The notes under the pieces were generated by a model. The model did not search any database. It had not been told where the DNA came from and saw nothing but the letters and a program-made list of their open reading frames with translations. The position numbers and the translations under genes were made by a program. From Epiperipatus broadwayi (lineage: Eukaryota; Onychophora; Udeonychophora; Euonychophora; Peripatidae), in the NCBI GenBank assembly GCA_028023455.1, contig JAQFVV010012667.1:482501-546500 (forward strand): 64,000 nucleotides of DNA, in the 5' to 3' direction. This document shows positions 19,578 through 31,496 of the stretch, piece after piece (position 1 is the stretch's first letter; each line of letters opens with the position of its first letter).

Positions 19578-19871
19578 TTAAATATCCCACAATTCATTAA
19601 TCCTAACATTTGCTGACTGTCTGTTTATTATCGTATTTTTATACCTACTAATAAAAACTGCCTCTTTAATTTTTCTTTTTTCATTATCTCTCTCTTGTCC
19701 TAAAATTTTTATTTTATTTATATCAAAATTAAACTTAAAATTACAATTTCCATCACGATCATAAAAAACAGATTCCGTATATAACTTGACTTCATTACTA
19801 TTATTATTACATATCTGTACATTTTTCAAAACTCTTTTATATAACAATTTATGTTTAGTGAACATTTGCAT
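19578..19871 (-). pseudogene. Penelope endonuclease C-terminal fragment
   Basis: 97 codons. The part from 'ILGQERDNEKRKIKEAVFI' onward matches the conserved C-terminal half of the GIY-YIG endonuclease of Penelope-like elements (pattern ERD-x-x-KRKIKEA, then an N/R-rich tail); the fragment at 21653-22129 has the equivalent SNDHKRKIKEAFYI. The GIY-YIG start itself and the Penelope RT are missing. The first half (19750-19871) is diverged and may be partly frameshifted. Confidence 0.65.
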
Positions 19872-19880
19872 ATATGTGTA

Positions 19881-21383
19881 TGCTTACTTAATTAGGAAGA
19901 CATTACCACTAAAAAACTCTTTTTTTTTTTATTATTTCAAAAACTGAACAATTTACTTTTATTAATTATCTAACAAACTTTACCATACAACTTTTTTTTC
20001 TTCAAATTTCAATTATTATTCATTTTATTATAAACAAACCAGTTCGTGAGTTTTTTTAGAGTTTAAGAAATAATATCATTTTCATCTTTTTTAAAAAAAA
20101 AAAATTTATATAAAATTTTAGTTTTCCTATTGATAAACGTAATGAACAAATATTTTTGCAATTATAGCAATTTGGCTGATTGAGTACATAAATAAAGAAA
20201 ATGCGTGACATAATAAGGACAATGCATACACAGTATTTCTACAAATTTCTAATGTTTTATACATTCTTTTTTTTTTAATTTGAAGATTATTGACTTGCAA
20301 TTTTTATAAAAGTGTACATGTTGCTCTAAGCATATCTGCATAACACGTATACCATTTTTGAAAACGTAATTAGTCTTTATTTTTTTATTATTTACACTTA
20401 TCTTTGTTTTAAAAACGCATTTTTTTTTTAAATTTAAGCCATTTTCTTGTGTTCAAATAAAGTTTGATGAATTACATGTGGAATTATTAAGAATTTAAAA
20501 GTAGTGATTATTTTACCATTCACCCTGTTGTATCTTGTTGTGGTTAATATTTTAATGCATACCAATTTTGATCTTATCAGTTTTTTATATTTTCCTTTGC
20601 TTTAGCAAAGAAATTAGGAATTACTGTTGATTTAAATAAACATACATTGTTTTATTACGATAACCATAAGGTCATACTGCAATAAATCCACATTATTATG
20701 GACATTATGTTGTTTAATTAAAGAGGTATTTAATATCACATTTCACTAAGCCATTGTTTAGTCTTTATTGTATTAACAGCAGTAATTAATCCTATTTACT
20801 TTATATTACAAATTTTGACTGTATATAAACAGTAATCAATGATTCCTGGATAAAAATGTTTTGCTCACATTTTCAGATTAATTTCATTCTTTAAAGAAAA
20901 ACACAACTTATTCTTTACTTTCTTATTAATTATTGCAATTAGAAAATACCTAAACTATTTGCATAATTTTTAGTATTGATGCTAGATTAGTAGCAATGTA
21001 TTTTAATATCATTATCTTAGTTAACTTGTAGACAATTTTTGATCTTTGGCTCAGATGACATACTTAACAAAGCATCACATAACTTTTATGTTTATTATGA
21101 ACATATAATAATAAAAAAATATAATGAGTAAAATAATGAACTGCCTATATTGAACAAAAAATTGACATAAGGCCTAATGCCAGATCTATTTGATTTAAAC
21201 TACTAAGATCATTTTAAATATCGCTTATAAGTTTGGATAAACAAATCTGGTGATTGGGCTAAAATTCTATTATTTAATATCCATTTATTATTTAAGCTTA
21301 CAATAAATATTTCAAGTGTAGAATAAATAAAGTGAATTATTGTTTCTAATATATATATAGCTTTACTTCTCACTATACGTAAA
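19881..21383. other. A+T-rich DNA, no gene seen
   Basis: T-runs at 19919-19930 and 20270-20277 and A-runs near 20093-20104. No reading frame or repeat recognised. Confidence 0.6.
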
Positions 21384-22273
21384 ATATATAATTGTTAATT
21401 AGAGAAGATGTAAATTAGTATTAAAGTTTATCGTCTTAACGTTTTCGAGGATCCATGCCTCATATTTATAGCCTTCATAAAATGTATAATAAACTATATG
21501 CAAATACAAATATTCAAATAAGCTAGTCTTACGTAGCCCATTTCTTCAAGATCTCGAAGCAAGTGTCTTTTCTATTAATGGCATGGATGTTTCCATTGAT
21601 GTAAAATGCCTCCTTTATTTTTCTTTTGTGATCATTTGATTCTGAGCACAATCTACCTAGAATAACAATCCCCTACATTCCTAAAATATCTAACAAACTA
21701 ATGAAAGCATTAAACGATAAATTTAACATAGCAGTTAGAATTCCACCTAATTCTAATAGATTGATTAACAACTCTAAAGACCACATTGATCGATCATTCA
21801 CCCCACATGTGGTGTACCTTATTGCCTGCCCTCAGGCTGGATGCCACACTATATATTATGGTGAAACGAAAGCTATAATCAATACTAGACTGGCTCAACA
21901 TATTTACACATTTAACAGAGCTCAGAAAAACAGCAACACATCCTCTGTATTTTTGGAACATGCTAAACAATCTGGACATAACTTCACACCTGCCAATCTC
22001 ATAATATTGTGCTCAGAATCAAATGATCACAAAAGAAAAATAAAGGAGGCATTTTACATCAATGGAAACATCCATGCCATTAATAGAAAAGACACTTGCT
22101 TCGAGATCTTGAAGAAATGGGCTGCATAAGACTAGCTTATTTGAATATTTGTATTTGCATATATTTTATTATACATTTTATGAAGGCTATGAATATGAGG
22201 CATGGATCCTCAAAAACATTAAGCCATTAAACTTTAATACTAATTTATATCTTCTCTAATTAACAATTATATA
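21384..22273 (+). mobile_element. Penelope-like element 3' fragment with inverted 3' copy
   Basis: The plus-strand part (21653-22273) holds the end of a Penelope polyprotein and its 3' untranslated region. The left part (21384-21652, 269 bp) is a near-perfect inverted copy of the last 268 bp (22006-22273). The two arms match to within a base or two at both ends ('attgtgctcagaatcaaatg' at the inner end, 'cttctctaattaacaatt' at the outer end). Penelope insertions are known for partial direct or inverted terminal copies. The left copy keeps CpGs (cctcgaaaacgtt) that the right copy has lost (cctcaaaaacatt). Confidence 0.85.
21653..22129 (+). pseudogene. Penelope-like RT tail and GIY-YIG endonuclease
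   Basis: Open frame from the inverted-repeat junction to TAA at 22127-22129 (about 158 codons; first Met at 21701). It begins ITIPYIPKISNKL, resembling the RT-endonuclease linker of PLEs. It continues with a GIY-YIG endonuclease: VVYLIACPQAGCHTIYYGET (a cysteine/histidine-rich insert before the YYGET core), RLAQH, then EHAKQSGHNF and KRKIKEAFYI. This enzyme would nick target DNA for element insertion. The frame is uninterrupted, but most of the RT is missing, so the copy is not autonomous. Its end is also copied inverted at 21537-21652. Confidence 0.85.
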
Positions 22274-23844
22274 TGTTCCTAATATAGAAAATTGAAAATA
22301 ATCAGAAAAAATATTTGATTGTTGCTTTATTTAATGTTTTATTCAGTGAGTTTATGTGATTCTAAAAACTTATATTTTTGTTATATATTTTATAGTGCTT
22401 AACAACTACATTTACCCATAGTTACCAACCTTCAATAATTCTTTTTTCTTCTGTACAATATACTAATTGTTATGCTAGAATTTGGTTCTATGTCTTTTAT
22501 AAACAAAGTTAAATTTTGATAGTGTGTATACATCTGATTTTGATATAGCTGTTATTATGTGATAATTATATTGAAATTAATAAATATGTTGTTAGAGTGT
22601 CTCATTTTTAATATTTGTAAATATCAGACTTCTGTTTCAGTATCACTTTTTAGTTATTTTTTATATTTCATATTCATAATTTGCAGTTTCTGAATAAAGT
22701 CCACATATTTTCAGACTGATCCCAAATATCTTTAATGGTCCAAACCTTTGAGAGTTGTTTGTAGACATATTGCTTGCATAATGGTTTTATGAATTCTGAA
22801 AATTTCTGATGGAAATATTATCAATACATGAGAATACTTATAATATTGTCATATATGTTCATAATAAATAGATAAATAAATAATTAAATTGTTTATTACC
22901 CAACAATTCACAAGAAGTTTGAGAACTCAAAGTTAAAAAAATTCACTGGTAATCTATGTGCCTCGAACCTCTGAGTGCACTATACCAAACCAAATATGTT
23001 TTCCACTTCTGTGATCAGAGAAAATAAGTTCTTTTTTAAAAAAAATATCTGCATTATTTACATTCTATTTCCCACTTACTTTTTTCACAATATATTTTTC
23101 TCTTTAATATATCTTCATTTAATAATATATCTATCCTAGATAAAATTTTATTTGGACTGATGAAATTAAAGTAGCATTTTATAAACTTATAAATGGAAAG
23201 ATACAGAATTCTGAAAAAAAAAAGTTTTAAATTAAAGTTTGATTGCTTCCAAACCTATAACATCTAATTGGAATAAATTTTAATATTTTTCAATTTATTG
23301 TAAGTCATTTGGAATGCAATGCAGTGGTTGAATAGCAGTTCAGAGATTGGATTAATAAGTAACTAAAATTTTAAAAACATAATTCAATCATTTGAGTTGT
23401 GTTGTTGTAATCACTTTTATCATTCAAGTGCAAAATATCAATGACATTTCAAAAAGTTGACCATACAATTATAATGTTTTTATATTTATTTTCAAGTTAT
23501 TTATGACTTCTTTACTATTTATTTCTTTTTATGCACACCTTTATTTTGATCATTTTGATTGTTACTTTAATAGGCTTTTTGAAATCTATTTTCATCAATA
23601 TTATTTATTTAATTTTTAAATTTTAAATTGCATGATTTTTTGATTTATCACTTTTTATGATTTTTAATCTTAAGTGATTGCTTTTTAATGTTTATTGTTA
23701 TTATTTTAAATAATTGTTGATCTTCAAAAAATGGAATCTTCCCTAAATATGATGTAGTTTCTTTTGATCTGTAGGTTCTTGTCTTCACATCACTCTACTT
23801 CCTTCTTTCATACATCTATATTACATTCCACTTCTTACCCAGAG
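22274..23844. other. A+T-rich DNA, no gene seen
   Basis: No open frame of note. A short A-run lies near 23214-23224. Nothing attributable to the repeat families. Confidence 0.6.
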
Positions 23845-24175
23845 GATAAACTCTCCATACAGTAGCACCAGCAATTCAAGCCGCAGTAATAAATGGATGC
23901 AAGAAGTTCTGTGCATAAAATCTCTATCTAGTGTCTACTCATCCAATATCCCCAGACTAGTTTCTAGCTTTTGGTTTTCATCAGTGAGGAGCCTTGGATC
24001 CTAGATGAATAAGAACTAGATAGGGATTTTATATCCAAACTTTATACATCCATTGATTACTCTGGCTTGCACTGGTGGTACTACTGTATGGAGAGTTTAG
24101 GTTCTGCGTAAACAGTTTGTGTAAGTATAAGAAATGATGTTCATGTGATGTTTTGTGGTTTAATTCCAATTCTTT
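23845..24175. repeat. HR2 inverted pair, centre deleted
   Basis: The left part (23845-23997) is an HR2 3' flank plus ribozyme on the minus strand. The right part (24003-24175) is an HR2 3' flank on the plus strand ('ccattgattactctggcttg', 'cagtttgtgtaag'). The right part lacks its own ribozyme, so the centre of the palindrome appears deleted around 24000. The downstream end matches the 62.3 kb copy. Confidence 0.75.
23943..23997 (-). ncRNA. Hammerhead-like motif (HR2), stem II lost
   Basis: Minus strand: CTGATGA, GAAA, palindrome CTAG, cleavage TC and both stem I helices (CCAA/TTGG type and TCCTCA/TGGGGA) are all kept. Stem II reads AACC/GCTA and no longer pairs, so the copy is probably inactive. 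Confidence 0.6.
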
Positions 24176-25200
24176 CTAGATTTTTTTACATTTTATTATA
24201 ATAAATGCCTATAAGTTATGATTCATTTATACAAAAATTCAAACCAAGGTGTTTTTTTTTTAATAAAGTTAATAGAAAATTAATAATAATAATATTTAGT
24301 TCTTTTTATTTTCTATATTAAAAATGTTTCTCATTTGGAATGATTACAGAATCAACAAACTTTTTTATAAATTTACTGGCAGATTAATTAACATTGATAG
24401 AAAAATGATTTATTAACAATTGTATTAAATTATATAAACAAACTACTACTGTAATAAAAGAGTACAAAAACACGTATTTTGTTATATAACAGTGATTTTA
24501 AAGATAAAATATTTTTAAAAGAAAATGCTAAAAAATAATTGAGTAAGAAATAGAAAAATAGTAGAAACTTTAAAATTCTAGTCGTCTTATTTTACTGTGA
24601 ATTCTGATTAGTAAAATATTTTAGCTTTAAAAGATAACTTTTAATAGTAAATAAATTTTTAGAAGGCTTAACTATAACTTTTGTAAGTATAGTTGAATCC
24701 TCAACTAATCATGTGTCTAGAAAGATGATTCTTTGTAGGACATAAGTAATTTGAAGAAATAGCTTAAAGGATCTTCTTATTATTCAACACATCTTGTAAC
24801 TTATGTGTTTTAAAAGCTTCTAACAGAGTTCTTAAAAATTTAAGGTATGCACAGGAATTTTAAAACTTTATTTATTTAAGTTAAGAAAATAATGTGTATA
24901 TAAGTAAAAACATAACATTTAAATATCCACTGCAGAACCCAAACCTTTTCCAATACACCTACATAACTGATAAGTGATGGAAATTTTATTTATTACACAG
25001 CAGGCTGTCTATTATATTCTGAATGGTGAATATTTGAAAAAAAAAATCTATTTCTATTTTTTTTTCAAAGTATGATTACCAAGATATTATATTAGATAAC
25101 CCACTTCGTTATGAATGAAATAATTAAAGAAAAAAATATTGGCACCCAAAGAATAAGTCTTGTTTTACTTCATACACAACTGAATCTTTTGTTATGAGCA
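24176..25200. other. A+T-rich DNA, no gene seen
   Basis: No open frame of 60 codons and no recognised repeat copy. Confidence 0.6.
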
Positions 25201-25277
25201 TGGTGGTTAGATATGCTAAAAGCAACATATACATATATATATATATATATATGGTGGTTAGATATGCTAAAAGCAAC

Positions 25278-25322
<45 letters not shown>
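25201..25322 (+). repeat. 51-bp tandem duplication with (AT)n
   Basis: The unit 'tggtggttagatatgctaaa' plus 'agcaacatatac' and an AT run occurs at 25201-25251 and again at 25252-25302. The second AT run is longer and continues to about 25322. This is typical of replication slippage at an AT array that captured its flank. Confidence 0.9.
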
Positions 25323-25326
<4 letters not shown>

Positions 25327-25419
25327 ACTTAAAAGTTTATATATATGATAAACAAAACAAGTTATAAAATTTTGTAACTTGCTATATCTTGCATTTTATG
25401 TTACTAGATGGAGCTTTAC

Positions 25420-25640
25420 CAATAGCCCACTATCAAGCTTAGTTTACATAAACACTGAGAGAGATAGAATTCAATATCGCTTTCAAATTGTCTCCATTTA
25501 GACAATCCCAATATCATTAACAATCAACAATTTCAAAGTGTTGTTAAAGCAAGATTGCCTTGACAGTAGTTGGAAATTGTTGATTGTTAATGATATTGGA
25601 TTGTCTAAGTGTTGATTCATTTTTAATGATATATATATAT
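25420..25640. repeat. Foldback repeat related to 47.7 kb element
   Basis: The arms 25499-25536 and 25570-25607 are near-perfect reverse complements. They include 'caatatcattaacaatcaac' and its complement. The word 'tgttgattgttaatgatat' also ends the HR5 locus at 47700-47725, and both loci contain a 'gtttacataaac' or similar word, so they are probably relatives. No ribozyme core was found in this copy. Confidence 0.6.
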
Positions 25641-25831
25641 TAAACTTAGTTAGATGAAGTATACATATTTATTAATGACATTAGTCAAAAAGGGTAATAG
25701 ATCACATGACCCAATTCTCTTAAGCTTGTAAGATATAAACAATGAGCATTACCATTTGCTCAACAAGCTTTGTGATAAATTCTTAGCCAGAGAAAGTATT
25801 TAAAATAACTTTTTCAGGAAACCCCTCTAAA

Positions 25832-25872
25832 CTTCTGACTATGGTTTTGTGCTTTGGCACTCCTCAGAGAGG
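25832..25872 (-). ncRNA. Hammerhead-like motif (HR4, left arm)
   Basis: Minus strand: core CTGAGGA (plus 25861-25867), which fits CTGANGA; stem II GTGC/GCAC, 4 bp, loop CAAA; GAAA replaced by AAAA (25845-25848), consistent with CpG decay of CACGAAA; stem III CCATAG, one change from CCATGG; cleavage TC; stem I CCTCT with AGAAG (one mismatch). Confidence 0.6.
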
Positions 25873-25880
25873 CACTAGCA

Positions 25881-25921
25881 CCTCTCTGAGGGGTGAAATA
25901 GCACAAAACCATGGTCAGAGG
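25881..25921 (+). ncRNA. Hammerhead-like motif (HR4, right arm)
   Basis: Core CTGAGGG (25886-25892, last A changed), stem II GTG (25893-25895) with CAC (25902-25904), AAAA in place of GAAA (25905-25908), perfect palindrome CCATGG (25909-25914), cleavage TC (25915-25916), and stem I CCTCT (25881-25885) pairing AGAGG (25917-25921). The changes make it likely inactive. Confidence 0.58.
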
Positions 25922-26261
25922 TTTAGAGGAGGTTCCTGACAAAGATATTTTAAATGCTTTCTCTGGCTAAGCATTTATCACAAAGCTTGTTGAGCAATTG
26001 GCAATGCTCATTGTTTATTAATGGCAATATCTTTCACATCTTCTTCATTACAAATAGTGTCTAAAATCTTACAGTACTAATGTAAAAATCATTTTTTCAA
26101 AGATATAAAAATTAAACATATTTTGCTTGCATCTAATAATGCTATATAAAAATGAAATGTAGACATCACCACCTACAATAATCAATTTGTATTTAATATA
26201 AGCCAGAGGGCACAATGTACTCATTTTAAATAATGTTTATAATGTAAACCTAGACATGAAT

Positions 26262-26285
26262 TATATATATATATATATATATATA
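26262..26285. repeat. Short (AT)n microsatellite
   Basis: AT array of about 24 bp. Confidence 0.95.
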
Positions 26286-29200
26286 GTGAAATTTAATAGT
26301 ACTTTGTTTTGTATTTATTTAAACATATTTTATTGATGATATATAACTAGACAAATTAACTAATTAAAAACTAGTCTTGAAAACTAAAATCACAAAATTA
26401 GTCGTAATATTTTTTTCAAAGCTCATTATTAACGCAAACGACCAATTTTTACTTTCATGTACTTTAGATTATATCAAAATTGCAAGTTATATCAATACTT
26501 TGTAAGTGTGAAAACAACCTCCTAGATATTTTCATAAGAAAATAAATCTCTCTTATAAAAAATTATGTATAATAAATACTTAACAGATTATGATAAATGT
26601 AAATGAACAGATTTTAATGAAAAATATTTTTAAATTTATTTAGAAATGTTTTAGTTATGATTTAGCTCAATGTTCTAACTTATAGAACTTCTACTAAACT
26701 ATAAGTGAACTTGTGTTTAAAAGTGAGTCAGATGGAATAATGTTACTAGATGATGTGATTATAGCTTCCAATGTCAGTTTTTAACTGGTTCTTTGCCTGT
26801 TTATATTTTAGCTAAAATATTTCTTGATAAATATATGGAATTTTCATTCCCATAAAAATATGATTTATTTTATATAACTTTTACTGGAGAGAATAGTTTC
26901 TTTAAAAAAATATCTAGGAAAATGTGCCACTTTTAGATTTTACTCATAAAGTATTTATGTCTAATTTATAACTTTTATATAATATATAATACTAAACTAA
27001 AATGAGTTCACTTTTAGTTTAAAAATAGATCATGTGGACGTAATTTTACTATGTAACATGATTTAGGTTTACAGGGAAAGTTTTAATTAGTTATTTGACT
27101 GTATACATCTTAGTTAAAATATATCTAGATGAATATATAAAAATTCCCATTAAAATTTATATATATATGTGAACATCCGTAAAGTATACACATGCGTATA
27201 TAAATATACTATTACAATTTTCTAAAAAAAATAAAACATCTTTTATATTTATGCTTGCAAAATTATGGAAACCTTCTAGAACTTTAGCAATACCAGAATC
27301 AGGTACTTTTTTTATGGAACTTTATGGCTTATCAAGAACTCACAATAAGAGGCTAATTATTACAGACTGACTTTATATTGATAAAATGTTTACATTAAAG
27401 TTGTCTTCCTTCTATATTTAAGTAATCTGTATTGAAACATACTTTTGATATTCAGATCTCGTTGCTCTATATGCTGATATTAAATAAAAGAGTTGAGAAG
27501 ATGATAATGGTTCTGCACATAGATAAATATTATTCTGAAAGTCAAAAGATAAACATCAAACAATAAAAATCAGTAAACTTAGAAAATGAAAAAGAAAATT
27601 AAATAAACAACATAAAATATAACTTGATGAATATTAATTAATCTGATTTTATATGTAAAATTTGCATCTATGGAAATTATAATAAGAAAAACTCGGTAAA
27701 AAATATTTTTGATAAAGCTTCTAATATTCATTTTATTTAATACAACATTTAATCCTTTATTATATTCCATTAAACATAATCTCAAAATAAATTTCAATTT
27801 TCCTGCAACAGATTTATCATTATAAAAGCAAACAACCCATAACTGATTTTATCTTAGTCTACTATTTTATGTAATAATTATTTGAATTATAAAGATGAAG
27901 GTAGATTATATGGCATTCATGTACTCAAGTGGTATGATAAGCAAACATTTTCATTTAACTTTTTAAATTAACATCGTGTTTTTGCTTTCTCAACTGAGAA
28001 CACATTCAGGAATATTGTAGCCCATGAATCATCTTCATGCTACTATCCTAAACTACATAGAGATTTTTAAAAGATGCTTTCAAATATAAAAGAATTTATA
28101 AACTTCTAGGTGGTAATCTATTATATTTTTGAGAATAAATTAATGTTTAATTACTCTATTCTATTTAAATTCTTTACTTTAAAAATTTACTTTCATTATT
28201 ACTTTTTTTATATAAAATGTTATTTTACAATTAAATATGAAATTTATATCAGAAATAAATGGTAAGTCAATATTGTTTACAATGCACAATATTTTATGAA
28301 GAAACTTATTTCTGGAGTGTAATAAATCGTAAATCTAACTATAATAGGATCATTTTGGCAAACAAGGTTTGCACATTCTATTTAATCTCTCTGTTGACTG
28401 ATATTATATTTTCAGTGCTACATATTTAATAGTCATTGGTTATTTATGGGCTTATTTAAATTATCCCAATGTAAAATATATAAAACCATTGTTGTCATAA
28501 TAGTTCATTTATTCACTTGTTACATTACAACTAAATTCAAATCCAGGAAATGTCTTGAAATTTTTTATGCTCTAAAAAAAGGTTAGATTACTTTTTGAAA
28601 TTTATATAAATATAAAATTTTCATAAGTAGAAGATAAATTAAGACTAGAAAGAAAATCAATAAACTCCTATTTTCTGCTAATTAATTAACTTGTAGATAG
28701 TGGCTTTTTATTGTTTCTTTTTTTCAACTCAGATGCCTATTTTTGTATAATTACATAAATAGATGAAAACCATAAATAGCTTTAAATAAATTACTAATCA
28801 AACATGACTGCAAAATTTCTTTTACAATGAATATTAGCAAAAGTACTTAATAGCGTTGACATATGCCAACTGATGAAAGATTATTAATTTTCTGTACATA
28901 AGTTGCTCACTAATTAAAAAGTGATAGATTCTAATTATTGTTTGGTTGGCAGTATTGACTACTTAAAAAAATTTCTTACTTGATAAACCTTTGTGTATTG
29001 AAAAATTATTAGCATCTAAACTATACACCAGTTTGATCTTGAGAAATTGAGTGCTCCAAAGAAAATATGATTCAATATCAGTTTATGGGATTGGCATGTA
29101 AATCTGCATTTTTATTATACTATATCAACATTACTCTGGACCATTTTTATAAAATACTCTCTCAATTTATAATTAACTTAATACAACTTAATTAACGTTT

Positions 29201-30289
29201 ATGAAAATATTGTACTTGTTTCTTAGCTTATATTGTTGTAAGACCAAATCATTATATTATTTTTGACTAATCATATAGTTTTGGTCTAATTAACATTTAA
29301 ATCAGTTCATTTGTTAGTTAGATTTTATTTATGATCAAATAATACATTAAAATAAATTAAAATGTTAAATTATAAAATAAAATATAATCTACTATTTATA
29401 GCACACAGACTACTTATATAATTATAAAGAGGGAACAAACGTCTGGCCATACGTTTATACAAATTTACATATACTTGCTTGTGAGCATCAGTTTGAAAAG
29501 CCTAAGAGTAAAATAAAATATAGTAAAAATATTGCATTTGAAAGTTTTCTGAAAGCTGCCAAATGTAATTGCACAGAATGAAATAGATCTTAATCATTTT
29601 ACTATTCTTGCTATTTTAATCATTTATTTAATAATAAGATTCTTGAAATTTAAAAGAAAAAATAACTAATTTATTTGCAAGATTTTCAACATTATAAATG
29701 CTGTAATTTCAGAAATTAAGAAAAGGCTGAGATATTCTTTCAATTCCCATTACTATAATTTAATTTATTATAAGAACTTTAAAAATATAAATCAACCTCT
29801 CCTATCTGCTGAGACAGTATCTTTAAAATTTTATATAAAAAATATTTTATTTAATAATAGAATTGACTTGGTACATTAATAATTTAATATGCTTTATTAA
29901 ATTGATTAATGTATTTTTTTTATTAAAATATAAATTATGAAAATTTTATAAACAAAGCATTACATGTATATCTCTATTTATTTTCAACATCTGGTTTAGG
30001 ATCTGTAATATAATTTATTTATTTGACTTCATAACTATTTGTTACATGCTGTCTGGATAATAATACTATAGTGAAATTTCTATGATTACTTATATAGTTT
30101 AATAGGTTTTGCCATCAGACATTAGGTATATAGTTTACAGATCTTTTTAGATTAATTATAGATGCATCTGAATTTACAAAAGGATATTATATAATGTGCT
30201 CATTATATTACTTTTGTAAATAAAAGCTAATTAAGTTATGTGATATATGACTTGTTTTTCTTACTATTAGAGTTTGGCTTTTAAGGCTT
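26286..30289. other. A+T-rich DNA, no gene seen
   Basis: Four kilobases without a recognised repeat. The only open frame of length (27579-27797, -) is Ile/Phe/Asn-rich and lacks any motif. Confidence 0.55.
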
Positions 30290-30625
30290 TGGTGATGTTA
30301 TATTGCTAAAGCTGTTAATATATGGTAGATCTGAATTTAGTTCAGTCCCTTATGGCTATTTAAGTTAGATATCTGAATTTGAAGACACATAGATGTGTGA
30401 AAATTTCAGATTTTTTACTTAATAATTAAGTATTTGATAAAGGCTGTGCTTAAATTTGTATTTCAGATCTAGTATATAATTGTCCTGCTGCCTCCTTGAT
30501 GAGAGCCATTATCTCAAAACTGGTTTTGGTGTAGAGATAATTCTAGAGAGAGCTTTTAAATACTTTCTCTTGCAGTGTTTATCACAATACTTGTTTAGAG
30601 CTGTTAGCATGCTCATTTTATTACA
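30290..30625 (+). repeat. Diverged HR1 copy, single
   Basis: Follows the whole HR1 unit in order: a 'gctaaagctgttaatatatgg' region, 'tctgaatttagttcag', 'agacacatagatgtgtg', the ribozyme, then 'actttctcttgcagtgttta' and 'cttgtttagagctgttagca'. It is not duplicated or inverted here. Decay is heavy, so this is an old insertion. Confidence 0.75.
30488..30535 (+). ncRNA. Decayed hammerhead motif in HR1 copy
   Basis: TTGATGA at 30496-30502 (C-to-T in CTGATGA), stem II GAG (30503-30505) with CTC (30513-30515), AAAA for GAAA (30516-30519), CTGG for CCGG (30520-30523), then TT. Three of the changes are those expected from CpG or C deamination of the intact version at 43-45 kb. Confidence 0.55.
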
Positions 30626-31412
30626 CATAATAATCACTCAGTAAATTTTACAAAACAATAAGTTCAAGTGTGTTAATAGTCTCTATGAACTAAATATTGC
30701 AGCATTCAAACAGAGTATAAATAAGCTGTGTTGTCAAGCTGAAGTCCTTTTTTTATTATTTTGTTCTGTCTCCATATATGTAATTGCTTACTTCTGTGGA
30801 CATTGTATTTTTGATAAACTTTTTTTTCCAAAATTGCAATGTACATATTTATAGAGATGTTAGCCATAAAACCATATAACAGAGATAATTGAAAGAAAAG
30901 TTTGACATCTGCTTCTAAGGACAACAAGAATGTAAATTTAGGCTCTTGAAATAACAACAAAAGAAAATATATCACAATCATATTCTGGAGAGTTTTTACT
31001 AGAAATTTCTAAAGTGCTTGTTCAAACTTAAGCTAAATATAAATACACATATGTCTGAAATAAAACTTTAATGCCCATGGTTAAAATTAATAATTTTGAC
31101 AAGAAATTAAAATATAACATCAATGTACTAAACTGAAATAATTATTTTAATCTCCTACATTTGTGTTATTACATCCATAATATCATGTATTGGAATTGTT
31201 TTATAATTGTGAAATGTTGATAAAGTCTTTATTAAATCTATATCATGTTTACATTATACAATGCCTACAGATAATCTAAAGCTCTAATAGATAAGAAAAA
31301 GTATCTTCAAATAAAATTATAATGACAGAAATATTGAAAACCATGGAAGTTAACACATATTGATATTTGATGCTTCATATGTGTATACATTAATGGAATT
31401 TAAACTACAGGA
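30626..31412. other. A+T-rich DNA, no gene seen
   Basis: The 91-codon frame at 30706-30981 (-) has no motif and no support from context. Confidence 0.5.
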
Positions 31413-31448
31413 TAATATATATATATATATATATGGTAGTAAACTCAC

Positions 31449-31479
<31 letters not shown>

Positions 31480-31496
31480 GGTAGTAAACTCACTTA
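31413..31496 (+). repeat. 45-bp tandem duplication with (AT)n
   Basis: 'ggtagtaaactcactta' follows an AT run at 31435-31451 and again at 31480-31496. Same architecture as the duplication at 25201. Confidence 0.88.

Larger units (their letters stand above)
19411..19880 (-). mobile_element. Penelope-like element 3' remnant
   Basis: Minus-strand fragment containing the end of a GIY-YIG endonuclease reading frame (19578-19871) and about 165 bp of 3' sequence. The 3' sequence carries a decayed hammerhead-like stem (19488-19535), which is where PLEs are known to carry such ribozymes. The reverse transcriptase is absent. Confidence 0.7.
25735..26018. repeat. HR4 palindrome with two hammerheads
   Basis: The arms 25735-25874 and 25877-26018 meet almost without a loop. 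Each carries a hammerhead-like motif next to the centre, on opposite strands. The outer arms ('gcatttatcacaaagcttgt', then 'gctcattgtttat') match the 3' flank of HR1 at 43-45 kb and at 30.6 kb, so HR4 and HR1 belong to one superfamily with different ribozyme sequences. Confidence 0.8.
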
